Assembly (NCBI GenBank): GCA_964626885.1
Contig: CAZVJA010000010.1
Location: forward strand, 1-52,354
DNA from: CAZVJA01 sp964626885
GTDB lineage: Bacteria; Planctomycetota; Planctomycetia; Planctomycetales; Planctomycetaceae
Direction: 5' to 3'
DNA: 52,354 nucleotides
Shown: positions 1 through 9,795 of the stretch, piece after piece
How the letters are laid out: each line of letters starts with the position of its first letter
Numbering within the stretch: the first letter of the stretch is position 1
The notes under the pieces: model-generated
Database searches by the model: none
The model's input: only the letters and a program-made list of their open reading frames with translations
What the model was told of the DNA's origin: nothing
Program-made: the position numbers and the translations under genes

Positions 1-56
1 AACCGGAGCCGTACTCTTTTTTCACTCATCCGTCAATTAGAAGACTGGCTCTTAGC

Positions 57-290
57 TTATTTCGACTCTGTCGGGTTGGCAGTCGCTCCTCGAATCGAAC
101 GCCGAACAAACGACCACACGGCACCACCAGTAGCCATGCCAAGCACATACACTATGACAACCAAGAACGGTAGCGGCAGACTGATACTCCAGCCGAGAAA
201 AGAGACAGCCACCGTCGCCAGGTTCTGCACACAGAACAGGACGACCAACGCCGCCAGTAACAGCACGATCGCGGTATAAATATATCGCAT
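57..290 (-). CDS. LapA-domain (DUF1049-like) small membrane protein
   Basis: A 77-residue protein with two strong hydrophobic segments (about residues 4-22 and 35-58) separated by a short loop containing VQNLATVAVSFLGW, which resembles the N-x-x-x-V-x-x-x-F core of LapA/DUF1049 inner-membrane proteins. The C-terminus is short and basic. I chose the ATG at 290 because GGGAG lies 8-10 bases upstream; a longer frame exists to 317 but has no clear ribosome-binding site. LapA-type proteins in other bacteria are linked to envelope assembly; here the role is unknown. It stands alone on the minus strand. The family assignment is by pattern only. Confidence 0.65.
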   Translation of the reverse strand: MRYIYTAIVLLLAALVVLFCVQNLATVAVSFLGWSISLPLPFLVVIVYVLGMATGGAVWSFVRRSIRGATANPTESK

Positions 291-451
291 GCTGAGTTCT
301 CCCATATCGCACACCATCAGATTCGATGTGCGCCAGTCTCCTCACTCTTAGATCGACGATAGACCGCCTTCTAGAGAGGCGAGGCGATTGACCGTTCCGC
401 CGGTCTCACGCATTCTCTGAATGACCTTGGTATTCGAACACAACTGTTCGA

Positions 452-2941
452 CTACTGTATGCGCTCAACCTTCCCCTGATAGCTGATGTTTTGCAATAAG
501 GCATAGCGGACAATATTGACGGCGATGCGGACTGCGTCTTCGTGAGAGTAGCCCACGCATGCGACCGAAGCCTGGCGCTCCAGGGCACAACTGAGGTCGA
601 ACTTGCTGTATACAATGACGTACCGTCCATCGATTTCGATGCCTTCGAGGTATGGTTCTCCGATCTGGACATCGGCTTGGATGGCTCCGTCCGAATTACC
701 GGCTCCGGGAACGCGCCGCTTCACCTGACGGATGTCATAACCGATCTTCGTCGTGAAGATTTCATGCTCGGGGGGGATGCGTTCGAATTTTTTGTCGGGG
801 TAGAGTTCAGCCACAAGTTCCCGAAAAGCCGCGTCAAACTGCGGAGCGCCGCAGCAGGCATCGGCGAAGAGAACATTTCCCCGCGAGAGATACTCCACAA
901 GTTGCTTGCGTTCTTGCGATCCGAACTGAAAGCCGGCCCGGCCGTGCATGTAGAGAACGGGATACTGAAACAGATTGGAATCGGTAACAGCCAGATCACG
1001 TTGTTTGGTCGAGGCGACGGTGTCCGCGGCCTTATTCAAGGCCACCAGCAAGTGACGCAGCGCGCTCGGGGCGGCGTTCCAATCTCCGGGGTGTCGCAAC
1101 TTGGCGATTTGCAGGAATCCCCGTTCGATCTGGTCTTGCGTCCCCGGTCCTTCCTCGGTGAGCTCGTACGTGTCAAGCTTACCGGGTGGTTCCCGGCCGG
1201 TGACGTATGCCACAACGTTCACACCAACCTTGAGCGCCTTGGCGATCCTGGTGTTGAAATCGACCGGCCGATCCGGGGGTTGGATCAACACGACTTTGTC
1301 CCACAGGCAGGCGTAGTCCTCGGGGGAATAGATCAGCGGTGTACGGCAGCCGACATCGATTCCCCACAGTTCCGTTCCTTCCGAGTCCAGAATGTACTCA
1401 CTCCGAAAGACCGCATGCTGCGGACCGAGCCGCTTCAATTCGACTTCCCCGTCAGGATACATGCGGCGGACGAGGTCGCGAATACCCTGGTCAAAACCGC
1501 GACCGTTACAGTTATTCACGGCGAAGATAAAGCCCCCTTCCAGAATGTATCGCTTCAGCAAGGCGACCTCTTCGTCCGTGAAGGTGGGGGCATCGACACC
1601 GCTGAGATACAGAATTGGGGCTTGCAGCAGATCCTGCACGCCGCCCTGTTTTGTCACGGCCGGTAAATTCACTTGCTGCCAGGTCAAGAGCTTCGGCCAC
1701 TTGTCGAGATTGCTGATGTGCTCTGTCAGATTCCGAATATCGTTGCGGTGCTGGTTCCAGTTCGGGACTTTGGCGGGAGCGTTGGCGGCACGCAGTCGTC
1801 GCGGATCTCCCACGGGGTCGTTCTCATAGTTCAATTTGTTGATCAGCACGGGCGCCAAGCCCTTGGAGAGAAACAGTGTGGCGAAGCTCGTGCTGACAAT
1901 CGTGCAGCTTTCGGAGACTCGCGAATCGGACCAGGAGCCGCTTCGAGCGGACTGATTCCCCACGAGGAAGCTGGCCCCTTCCCGGTACCAGTCGTGCTGT
2001 CCGAAAAACCTTCGGCCGCTCAGTCGTCCCGCCCGCTCCATGCCGTAGAGGTAGTACAGGATCCAGCGGCCGTCGAACGGATTGCTCCCGACGGTAAAGT
2101 GCTGCTCCATCCAGGCAATCCCTCTGTCGAGAGCATCATTCGGAGGAGGGCCGCCGCAGCAGCGGGGAGTGCCATCCGGGTTCACATCGTCTTCATCTCT
2201 GAGCATGGACTCGGTGATGACGAGCGTCGCGATACCGGCGGCCGTCATGCTGCCGGTGCTGCCTCCTTCCCCCGCCATTCTGTAGTTCCATCCTCCATCG
2301 CCGCTCTGCGCGTTGAGCCAATGCTTGCGGGCCCGTTCCCAGACGGCACGATCGACGTTGACCCCCGCAGCGGCGGCTTCTCGCAGTCCGAGCACCGCGT
2401 ATTGAGTATTGCTGTTGTCCCCCCCTCCATTTTGCGACACGGTGTATGACCACCCCCCCGTGAATTCCCCGTGCTTGATCTGCCCCTCTTCCAGCTTGTT
2501 CGCGATTAAACGAATGATGCGAATGTCGCTTTTGTCCTTCGCCGCGGCCAACGCCATCGCCATCAGTGAGATTTCATAGATTTCCGTCATTTGGGGCTCC
2601 TTAATCGATCGCAGATAGGAGAGCCCCTTGGCAACCGGTGGGTCGGACGGCTTCATGCCTGCGTTCAGCAGCGCCAGCGTTGCCAAACTGCTGACGCCAA
2701 TCTGATATCTGCTCCAGCCCGCGAAATCGGACGACCAAGACCCATCTTCTCGCTGTTTGCTGATAAGGTATTGCGTCGCGCGGGTGATCGCGCTGTCGAC
2801 TTCTTCTTTCGTCAATTCGGCGGCCGGCTTCTGCCTTTGTGGTCGCTGGAAAAGCTGGGCCTGGGCAGAGACGGGAACCGTGCCGCAGAATGCCGTGGCG
2901 ATCAGCATGATCACGATCAACGGGCGACTGAAAGAGTTCAT
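452..2941 (-). CDS. Secreted DUF4159 protein with cyclase-like alpha-toroid repeats
   Basis: An 829-residue protein with an N-terminal signal peptide (about residues 1-27, ending at a VSAQA site). Residues about 45-390 carry repeats of the prenyltransferase/squalene-cyclase toroid type, with QREDGSW, GGWSY and GDGGW blocks. The C-terminal half (about 430-820) appears to hold two DUF4159 modules, each with an ILYLSG or VLYMHG strand, a G-rich turn (EGGFIFAVNNCNG, RGNVLFADACCG) and a MYPD or LYPD motif. This architecture is typical of planctomycete proteins near MoxR/DUF58 clusters; no enzymatic activity is established. It is divergent from the MoxR gene, which fits shared regulation. Function unknown; probably exported and involved in envelope or protein complex assembly (inference). 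Confidence 0.8.
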   Translation of the reverse strand: MNSFSRPLIVIMLIATAFCGTVPVSAQAQLFQRPQRQKPAAELTKEEVDSAITRATQYLISKQREDGSWSSDFAGWSRYQIGVSSLATLALLNAGMKPSDPPVAKGLSYLRSIKEPQMTEIYEISLMAMALAAAKDKSDIRIIRLIANKLEEGQIKHGEFTGGWSYTVSQNGGGDNSNTQYAVLGLREAAAAGVNVDRAVWERARKHWLNAQSGDGGWNYRMAGEGGSTGSMTAAGIATLVITESMLRDEDDVNPDGTPRCCGGPPPNDALDRGIAWMEQHFTVGSNPFDGRWILYYLYGMERAGRLSGRRFFGQHDWYREGASFLVGNQSARSGSWSDSRVSESCTIVSTSFATLFLSKGLAPVLINKLNYENDPVGDPRRLRAANAPAKVPNWNQHRNDIRNLTEHISNLDKWPKLLTWQQVNLPAVTKQGGVQDLLQAPILYLSGVDAPTFTDEEVALLKRYILEGGFIFAVNNCNGRGFDQGIRDLVRRMYPDGEVELKRLGPQHAVFRSEYILDSEGTELWGIDVGCRTPLIYSPEDYACLWDKVVLIQPPDRPVDFNTRIAKALKVGVNVVAYVTGREPPGKLDTYELTEEGPGTQDQIERGFLQIAKLRHPGDWNAAPSALRHLLVALNKAADTVASTKQRDLAVTDSNLFQYPVLYMHGRAGFQFGSQERKQLVEYLSRGNVLFADACCGAPQFDAAFRELVAELYPDKKFERIPPEHEIFTTKIGYDIRQVKRRVPGAGNSDGAIQADVQIGEPYLEGIEIDGRYVIVYSKFDLSCALERQASVACVGYSHEDAVRIAVNIVRYALLQNISYQGKVERIQ

Positions 2942-3303
2942 TCGCCGAGTCTCCTGCTTTAAAGAACTGACAGCGGGAACCGACAGTGCTCTTACTTACA
3001 CCCGAAAGATGGGCTGTTCCTCGTGAGATGGTTTCGAGAGGATCATCCGAGTGGACCTTTCCCGCTATTATTGTAGCACCAAGCCCCCCCTGTGGGACAA
3101 GACCGAGCCGCGCATCTCCGCTGGAAGGACAGCTGCCGAAGTCAAAGTGACGCGGGTTTGCCGCAGGAATCGCTACGGCGGACAATTTCCTGCCTGTGCG
3201 AATTTCTTCCGACTGCTAGAATCAAAACGCCGCCGCGACGGCGTTGGCGTAACATTTAGCCGGTTGTTTGTCCGGTTTCAAACCATCTCACGGGAGATCC
3301 GCA
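2942..3303. other. Divergent intergenic region between DUF4159 and MoxR genes
   Basis: About 360 bases without a convincing gene. It must contain the promoters for both flanking genes. The MoxR ribosome-binding site is at its right end. I could not pick a -10/-35 pair with confidence, and no strong palindrome was seen. Confidence 0.6.
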
Positions 3304-4320
3304 TTGGCTGCCGACAAGCGAGACTTCGACGAGTTTCTGGAAAAGTTCAAGCGGCATCACGATCTGATGGTGGAGGAGCTGCACAAGGTCATCATCGGCC
3401 AGGATGCGGTGATCGAACAAATCCTGAGCGCGATCTTCACCGGAGGGCATTGCCTACTGGTCGGCGTGCCAGGATTGGCGAAAACGCTCGTCGTGAGCAC
3501 CATCGCACAAATTCTGGACGCAACTTTTCGCCGGATTCAATTTACTCCCGATCTCATGCCTTCGGACATCACCGGCACCAACGTGCTCGATGAGTCGGAT
3601 GCCGGACGCAGGGAATTTCGATTCGTGCCGGGCCCGGTCTTCACGAACATTCTCTTGGCGGACGAAATCAATCGGACGCCTCCGAAGACACAAGCGGCGT
3701 TGTTGCAGGCGATGCAGGAACGGGAAGTCACCGCCGGCCAGTCGACCTACCCCCTCCCCGAGCCCTTCTTCGTGATTGCGACGCAGAATCCGATCGAGCA
3801 GGAAGGAACGTACCCCCTTCCGGAAGCGCAGCTTGACCGCTTTATGTTCAACGTCAAAGTTGACTACCCGAAGCTCGAGGAAGAAGAGCAGATTCTGTCG
3901 CGGACCACTGCGGGGGAAAAACCGGAGATTCGCAAAGTTCTTTCGTCGAAGTCGATTTTGTTCCTGCAAAGACAGATCAACCAGATCGAGGCCTCTCCGC
4001 TGACAATCAACTACGTCGCGCGGCTTGTGCGGGCAACACGTCCCAGCGACGAGTCGTCTCCGAAGTTTGTGAAAGAACTCGTGGACTGGGGGGCCGGCCC
4101 CCGAGCGGGGCAATACCTGATTTCCGGCGCGAAAGCCGTCGCGGCGATGGATGGCCGGCCGAGTGTATCGCTCGACGACGTCCGGCGCGTCGCCATTCCG
4201 GTGCTGCGGCACCGCGTGTCGACGAACTTCCAATCCCAGGCGGAAGGATTGACGACTGAAGATATCGTGGGGCGGCTGTTGGAGGAGATTCCGGAGCCGA
4301 CCGTAGCGAAGTACGAATGA
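3304..4320 (+). CDS. MoxR-family AAA+ ATPase
   Basis: A 338-residue AAA_3 ATPase. Walker A is GVPGLAKT (residues 54-61), Walker B is NILLADEINR with D120-E121, and the sensor region contains FFVIATQNPIEQEGTYPLPEAQLDRF, split by family-typical insertions; a C-terminal lid follows. MoxR proteins act as chaperone-like ATPases that help assemble or activate protein complexes together with VWA/DUF58 partners. I chose the TTG at 3304, 7 bases after a GGGAG sequence, over an upstream TTG at 3268 with no ribosome-binding site. The DUF58 gene follows 108 bases downstream, the usual MoxR-DUF58 pair. Confidence 0.93.
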   Translation: MAADKRDFDEFLEKFKRHHDLMVEELHKVIIGQDAVIEQILSAIFTGGHCLLVGVPGLAKTLVVSTIAQILDATFRRIQFTPDLMPSDITGTNVLDESDAGRREFRFVPGPVFTNILLADEINRTPPKTQAALLQAMQEREVTAGQSTYPLPEPFFVIATQNPIEQEGTYPLPEAQLDRFMFNVKVDYPKLEEEEQILSRTTAGEKPEIRKVLSSKSILFLQRQINQIEASPLTINYVARLVRATRPSDESSPKFVKELVDWGAGPRAGQYLISGAKAVAAMDGRPSVSLDDVRRVAIPVLRHRVSTNFQSQAEGLTTEDIVGRLLEEIPEPTVAKYE

Positions 4321-4375
4321 AGCTGCGAGCAATCAGCTTTCAGCGATCAGACGGACGACGGTAGATGAACATTTT

Positions 4376-4401
4376 CGAGGGTTCTAGGCCTCGAACCCTC
4401 G
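4376..4401. repeat. Perfect 9-bp stem-loop between MoxR and DUF58
   Basis: CGAGGGTTC and GAACCCTCG form a perfect inverted repeat around an 8-base loop. No T run follows, so it is not a standard terminator. It could tune expression of the two genes or be a small repeat element. Confidence 0.6.
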
Positions 4402-4428
4402 CCCCCTAAAACCCTACTCCCTTTTCAC

Positions 4429-5325
4429 ATGCCGCACGCTGAAGATTATCTCAAGCCCGAAGTAATCCGCACCGTCTCGCGGCTGGATCTGCGCGCGCGG
4501 TTCATCGTCGAGGGCTTTCTGAACGGCTTGCACGCCAGCCCCTATCATGGGTTCAGCGTCGAGTTCAGTGAGCATCGACGCTACTCACAAGGGGATGATC
4601 CGAAAGATATCGACTGGCTCGTCTACGCGAAGACCGATCGCTACTACATCAAGAAATATCAGGCCGAGACGAACATCACCGGTTACCTGCTGCTCGATTT
4701 GTCCGAGAGCATGGGCTACACGTATCGCCAGAAATTGACCAAATTCGATTACTCCGTCTGCCTCGCGGCGGCGCTCGGGTACATGATGATCCATCAGCAG
4801 GATCCGGTCGGGCTGATGACATTCGACGACGCGCTCCGTTCCAGCCTGCCGGCGCGAAGCCGCCGGACTCAGCTAGGGAACATCCTGGCGGTTCTCTCCA
4901 AAGCCCAGCCGACCGGGCCGACCGAAATCGCACATAACCTGCGGCGGATCGCTGCAATGGTGAAGCACCGCAGCCTGCTGATGCTGTTCTCGGATCTACT
5001 GACGGATCCTGGCCCGGTCGTCGAGGCGTTGCACATGCTCCGTTATGCCGGCCATGATTTGATTCTGTTTCATGTACTGGACGAAGCCGAGGTAACGTTT
5101 CCGTTTGATGGCATGGTCGACCTGAAGGATCCGGAAACGGGGGAGTCGCTGGTCGTGGATGCTGCCGGTATGCGTGCCGACTACCAGGAAACATTGAAGG
5201 AACTGCGGCAAAGGTTTCAGCGGGAGTGCCGCTCGATGGGGGTCGACTACGTGCCGCTCGACACGAGCATGCCGTTTGATAAGGCGCTCCTGGAGTACCT
5301 GTCGCAGCGGCAGGCGCGTTTCTAG
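4429..5325 (+). CDS. DUF58 domain-containing protein
   Basis: A 298-residue protein with the DUF58 signature: GFSVEFSEHRRYSQGDDPKDIDW at about residues 42-64 (R.Y..GD..R.IDW type), followed by a VWA-like fold with a LLLDLSESMGY strand (D-x-S-x-S-like metal site at about residues 88-93). DUF58 proteins are encoded next to MoxR ATPases and are thought to be their partners. No transmembrane segment is evident, so it is probably cytoplasmic. The start is ATG at 4429; an obvious ribosome-binding site is lacking and it may be translated after MoxR. Confidence 0.9.
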   Translation: MPHAEDYLKPEVIRTVSRLDLRARFIVEGFLNGLHASPYHGFSVEFSEHRRYSQGDDPKDIDWLVYAKTDRYYIKKYQAETNITGYLLLDLSESMGYTYRQKLTKFDYSVCLAAALGYMMIHQQDPVGLMTFDDALRSSLPARSRRTQLGNILAVLSKAQPTGPTEIAHNLRRIAAMVKHRSLLMLFSDLLTDPGPVVEALHMLRYAGHDLILFHVLDEAEVTFPFDGMVDLKDPETGESLVVDAAGMRADYQETLKELRQRFQRECRSMGVDYVPLDTSMPFDKALLEYLSQRQARF

Positions 5326-5720
5326 GCTGGAACCCGGCGTTGAACCTCGCATTCCCTGCCGGTGACACTGTACCGACCGACAGTTCCGGGCACCGGCGGG
5401 TTTCGCCAATTGTCACGACCGGTCGGCATCGGGTACGAATCAGCATGGGAACGGCACCCCTGTCTTGCAATGGGTTGTGCCCCCCCTTAAAGTGAAAATT
5501 CGGCTGAACTCGGCGGTTTTGCGCGGAGTTCCACGCTCAAGAGCGAGATTGGCCCGTTGTTCGACGGACTTAATCTCAACCAACACTAGTCTGGTGAATC
5601 TCCGATTTCTCACGGATCGTGCTGAATCACCGCACACCGGAAAATCCACCCAACGGGGTCGGGTCGCATTTCGTAAAGCGTATCGCAGGCGTTGTGTCTT
5701 CGTTTTGGCAAGGACTACCG
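5326..5720. other. Intergenic region with stem-loop
   Basis: No gene seen. A stem-loop at 5358-5397 (GCCGGTG/CACCGGC outer arms, ACTGT/ACAGT inner arms) follows DUF58. It lacks a T run, so it is only a weak terminator candidate. The promoter of the ABC genes probably lies in the right part. Confidence 0.5.
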
Positions 5721-6641
5721 ATGCAAACCGAATCGGTCATTGAAATCCGGCATCTGACCAAGATCTATCGTGACTTCTGGGGCCGGAAGAAGGTCCGGGC
5801 GCTCAACTCGTTGAGCCTGGATGTGTACAAGGGGGAGGTCTTCGGTCTGCTCGGCCCCAACGGTTCGGGCAAGACGACGACGGTCAAGCTGCTGCTGGGC
5901 CTGCTCTTCCCGACGGAAGGAGAGATCTCGATTCTTGGAAAGCCGGCGACCGACGTCTCGAAAAACGAGCGCATCGGTTACCTCCCCGAAGAATCGTATC
6001 TTTACCGCTTTCTGAATGCGGAAGAGACTCTCGATTTCTACGGACGCTTGTTCGATATCTCTCCGTCCGAGCGTCGTGATCGCGCCGATTCGCTGATCAA
6101 AATGGTCGGTCTGGATGGGGCACGTAAGCGGCAATTGAAAGAGTATTCAAAGGGGATGACGCGCCGCATTGGTTTGGCGCAGGCCCTGATCAATAATCCC
6201 GACCTCGTCATGCTCGACGAACCAACCAGCGGCCTCGACCCGATCGGTACTCGCGAGATGAAGGATCTCATCCTCCGGCTGAAGTCCGAAGGGAAAACGG
6301 TCGTTATGTGCAGCCACCAATTGGCCGACGTGCAAGACGTCTGCGATCGAGTGGCAATCCTTTATGGTGGTGAATTGAAGGTTCTGGGGAAAGTTTCCGA
6401 GCTGCTGCAAGAGCAGTCGGAGACCGAATTGCTGACAACAAAGCTCGGCGACGCCGCGATTCGTGAAGTGGAAGCCGTCCTGGCGAAGCACGGCGCGAAA
6501 ATGGTCAAGGTCGATCACCCCACCGTCACGCTGGAAGAACTGTTCCTGAAGATCGTGCACGAAAGCAAGGCACGTCCCGGACAGCGCTTCTCGACCGATG
6601 GGGACTCGCCGGTCGCGAAGGGCGGTGCAGCAGCTCCATAG
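5721..6641 (+). CDS. ABC transporter ATP-binding protein (ABC-2 type)
   Basis: A 306-residue ABC ATPase. Walker A is GPNGSGKTT (about residues 44-52), the signature is YSKGMTRRIGLAQAL (a variant of LSGGQ), Walker B is LVMLDEPTSGLDP, and the switch histidine is in VVMCSHQL. A C-terminal extension of about 80 residues resembles those of ABC-2 exporters. ATG at 5721 is preceded by AAGGAC at good spacing; the open frame extends to 5619 but without support. It energises export with the permease encoded downstream. Substrate unknown. Confidence 0.93.
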   Translation: MQTESVIEIRHLTKIYRDFWGRKKVRALNSLSLDVYKGEVFGLLGPNGSGKTTTVKLLLGLLFPTEGEISILGKPATDVSKNERIGYLPEESYLYRFLNAEETLDFYGRLFDISPSERRDRADSLIKMVGLDGARKRQLKEYSKGMTRRIGLAQALINNPDLVMLDEPTSGLDPIGTREMKDLILRLKSEGKTVVMCSHQLADVQDVCDRVAILYGGELKVLGKVSELLQEQSETELLTTKLGDAAIREVEAVLAKHGAKMVKVDHPTVTLEELFLKIVHESKARPGQRFSTDGDSPVAKGGAAAP

Positions 6642-6826
6642 CAGGCGGCCACGAAATAAAGGTTGTTCGAAGTCGCCTGCTTATTTGCTGCCCGTCTGCC
6701 GAAATCATGGCTCGGGGACATCAAGCGAGAGGGCAATCCCGATCGTAACGAGTGAAATTCGTCGAAAAGAGTTTGGTCTTTAACGAAGAAATACAACGCG
6801 AGACAAAGCGGACTGAGTGATGACCT

Positions 6827-8470
6827 ATGGATCATGATGTCATAGCCTATCCCGTTCTTTCCGGCCTGATTGTTTGGGCGAAGGTGTTCTTTGCCTGCCT
6901 GGGCATCGTGGCAGTGGTGTCGTTGGTTTTTTCGATCGCCAACAACGGCTTCGGCGAGGGTTTCCGCATCTGGCTTCGCGGGATCGCCAACGGAGTTGTC
7001 GATTTCGCTCACACTTCATTCCGCCGGGTTTGGGCGATTGCCATGCTGACGATCCGCGAGGCGATTCGCCGGAAGGCGCTGGTCGTGTTCGTGATCTTTG
7101 CCGTGTTGTTCATGTTTGCCGGCTGGTTTCTTCCCGAATCCGCCAGCAAACCGGACATGCTGGTTAAGGTAAACGTCAGCTTTGTGCTTAAGACGATCCT
7201 GTGGCTGATCCTGCCGGTGATGCTTCTGCTCGCTTGTTGGGGAATTCCAGAGGATATCCGCCTCCGTTCGATGCACACCGTGGTGACGAAGCCGGTACGC
7301 CGCAGCGAGATTGTCATGGGGCGCATCCTCGGTTTTACCGCTGTCGGTACGATGATCGTAGGGGTGATGAGCGGGGTGGGCTATTTGTGGCTCTATCGAC
7401 AAATTCCCCAGGATGTTCGTAAACAGGAACTGATCTGCCGGGTTCCTGTGTTCGCTACGCTGAGCTTCCTGAATCGGGAAGGGAATCCGTCTAACAAAGG
7501 AGTCAACACAGGGGACGTTTGGGACTTTCGTTCCTTTATTGAAGGGGCTACGAAATCCGCGGCGATTTGGGATTTCCAGGGAATTGGCCCGGAGGCACTG
7601 GTGCCGGTGGAGGACTCCACGACAGGCGAGATTGGTCCGGGGCTGCTGCTTGAGGTTCGTTTTGAGTCGTTCCGATCGCACAAAGGCGTGATTGGTAAGG
7701 GGCTGTTGGCACAATTGCGTCTCTCGAATCCGGAGGGAACAATCAGGCCGACGATTCCGCCGATTGAAGTCGCTGAGTTTCGCGGGAACCTCGTCGCGAT
7801 TCCACGAAAGATTTCCTATTTCGATGACGGAGCCAAAGCCACGAAAACCGTCGACTTGCTCGACGATCTTGTGGGCCCGAAGGGAGAATTACGGATCGAG
7901 ACACAGTGCCTGAACTCAGGCCAGTACCTGGGGATGGCACGGCCTGATCTGTTTATCCGCACGCCCGATCGCCATTTTGCCGTCGGATATTTCAAGGCCG
8001 TGATGGGGATCTGGCTCATGATGGCCCTCATGACCATGATCGGAGTCACAACCAGTTGCTTCGTGAAGGGCCCGGTGGCAACGCTGTGTACGTTCATGAT
8101 GCTCGCGGTGGGGCATTGGATGCGCGAGTTGATGGAGAAAATCGTCTCCGGCGAGCAGCAGGGGGGCGGACCGCTGGAATCGGTCTACCGAATGGTGATG
8201 CACTTGAACCAGGTTACCGAGTTGGACCCGGCATGGTGGGTCAAACCGGTGAAGTTCCTGGACCGCGCCGCAATTGAATTTCTGTGGCTGTGCAAGCAGG
8301 TGATTCCTAATTTCGATTATTTCGACATGGATGGCTATGTCGCGAATGGGTTCGACGTCAATTTCGGCGCTGCAATGGTTCCCAGCCTGCTCATCACGGC
8401 TGGGTTTGTGCTCCCGTGTCTGTTGATCGGCTACTACAGCCTCAGACTGCGGGAACTGGAGGCCAAGTGA
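6827..8470 (+). CDS. ABC-2-type transporter permease
   Basis: A 547-residue membrane protein. There are two N-terminal hydrophobic segments (residues about 14-40 and 75-103, the latter preceded by the LTIREAIRRKALVVF motif common to ABC-2 permeases), further segments near 115-140 and 160-185, a large hydrophilic middle domain (about 195-380) and three to four C-terminal segments. The middle domain is probably extracytoplasmic. It forms the transporter with the ATPase 185 bases upstream. It overlaps the next gene by four bases (GTGA). Confidence 0.85.
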   Translation: MDHDVIAYPVLSGLIVWAKVFFACLGIVAVVSLVFSIANNGFGEGFRIWLRGIANGVVDFAHTSFRRVWAIAMLTIREAIRRKALVVFVIFAVLFMFAGWFLPESASKPDMLVKVNVSFVLKTILWLILPVMLLLACWGIPEDIRLRSMHTVVTKPVRRSEIVMGRILGFTAVGTMIVGVMSGVGYLWLYRQIPQDVRKQELICRVPVFATLSFLNREGNPSNKGVNTGDVWDFRSFIEGATKSAAIWDFQGIGPEALVPVEDSTTGEIGPGLLLEVRFESFRSHKGVIGKGLLAQLRLSNPEGTIRPTIPPIEVAEFRGNLVAIPRKISYFDDGAKATKTVDLLDDLVGPKGELRIETQCLNSGQYLGMARPDLFIRTPDRHFAVGYFKAVMGIWLMMALMTMIGVTTSCFVKGPVATLCTFMMLAVGHWMRELMEKIVSGEQQGGGPLESVYRMVMHLNQVTELDPAWWVKPVKFLDRAAIEFLWLCKQVIPNFDYFDMDGYVANGFDVNFGAAMVPSLLITAGFVLPCLLIGYYSLRLRELEAK

Positions 8471-9795
8471 GCCAGCTTTCTTCAAGACAGCGAAAGATCG
8501 CATACTTTGTGGCAATTGCCCTGTTGGCGATTCCCATTTTCTTGCTCGGCATGCCCGCCGGTTCGTCAACGGGAGAGCAGGGAGGAAAGCTGGCCGAGTT
8601 GCGAGCTTTCTACGAACTGGGTGAGCCAAATCTTGGAGATGTTGATCCCACGAGTGCGACCATGAACCTGGTGCTGCTCGGGTTCCGGGGTGTGGCCGCT
8701 AACCTGCTCTGGCAGGACTGCCTGCACTATGAGCAGACCAAGAACTGGGCGAAAGTACGCTCCACCCGCGATTCCGTCATTTTGCTGCAGCCGCATTTCA
8801 CGAAGGTCTTGCGGCACTATGGCTGGGACACGGCGTGGAACATCGCCGCGGAGTGGGACGCCGTTGAAGACCGCTTCTTCTGGATCAAGGACGGAATCAA
8901 GTTCCTTCAACGGGGAACACGCACCAACCGCAAAGCGGCGGAGATGTATTTTGACACCGCGCGAACGATGGGGCAGAAGATCGGCACGGCGGACGAAAAA
9001 TCCTATTACATCAAGTTTTTCCGTGAAGATCCGGACAAAGAGAAATTCAAGGGAGGGCCGGATTTACAGATCAATCCGGAGAACAAACCGCATTTTCTTG
9101 CGGCGCGCGATGTCTACAACGACGCGAATCGCGTCGAGGAAACCTATGGGCAGCGCCAGATGGCACGCTTGCTGTTCCGACAATATCCCTACCTCTCCCT
9201 GATGCAAAATTCCGTTGAACTACAGGAGTTAGGCGATTTCGGTGAAGTTACCCGCGCAGCTTGGAACGAAGCGTTCGACGAATGGACGCAAAAATTCGGC
9301 CAGGAACCCTATGCAACGTTCGTCGGCATTGTCCGACTCGAGATGACGGATGAAGATGTTGAATCCTCAGCCAAGGAGCAGCAGATCAATGCGAACGATC
9401 TGCGCGGGACGGTGGATACCTACCAGAGAATGGTGAATTACCGTTACTGGCGAACCCGTGCACTTTCTGAGTCGGAGGCATTAACGGAACAGGCCCACCG
9501 CGAAATCTTTGAGGGCCAGCAGGCGTTCAAGGAGGCCAAGCTCACAAGGGCCAGGGAACTTCTCGAGAGCGGTATGACGAAATACGCACAGGTCATCCAG
9601 AAATATAACTCACTGGCCAGTGAAGACGGGGCGATCGATGAGATCCTGAACGCCCTGCTCTATTGGCGATATATTCTGCAGCTTCAGCAGCAGCCCATCC
9701 CTCGCGAATACCCGTTACGCGGAATTTGGGACCAGAATCAGCCGAAGATTGGCGAACTCGACCGGCGCTTCAAGCTGGAAAACGGGTTGCAATAA
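8467..9795 (+). CDS. Membrane-anchored protein of ABC operon, unknown function
   Basis: A 442-residue protein with one N-terminal membrane segment (about residues 11-30) and a soluble, mostly helical remainder rich in aromatic and charged residues, suggesting TPR-like repeats. I chose the GTG at 8467, which overlaps the stop of the permease gene and follows GGAGG at good spacing. Translational coupling implies a role with the transporter. I recognise no catalytic motif. Conserved protein of unknown function. Confidence 0.75.
   Translation: MSQLSSRQRKIAYFVAIALLAIPIFLLGMPAGSSTGEQGGKLAELRAFYELGEPNLGDVDPTSATMNLVLLGFRGVAANLLWQDCLHYEQTKNWAKVRSTRDSVILLQPHFTKVLRHYGWDTAWNIAAEWDAVEDRFFWIKDGIKFLQRGTRTNRKAAEMYFDTARTMGQKIGTADEKSYYIKFFREDPDKEKFKGGPDLQINPENKPHFLAARDVYNDANRVEETYGQRQMARLLFRQYPYLSLMQNSVELQELGDFGEVTRAAWNEAFDEWTQKFGQEPYATFVGIVRLEMTDEDVESSAKEQQINANDLRGTVDTYQRMVNYRYWRTRALSESEALTEQAHREIFEGQQAFKEAKLTRARELLESGMTKYAQVIQKYNSLASEDGAIDEILNALLYWRYILQLQQQPIPREYPLRGIWDQNQPKIGELDRRFKLENGLQ

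Noticed and set aside
542..1666. Long plus-strand frame opposite the DUF4159 gene
   Set aside because: It has no recognisable motifs and runs antisense to a clear gene with a signal peptide and conserved blocks. It is a high-GC shadow.
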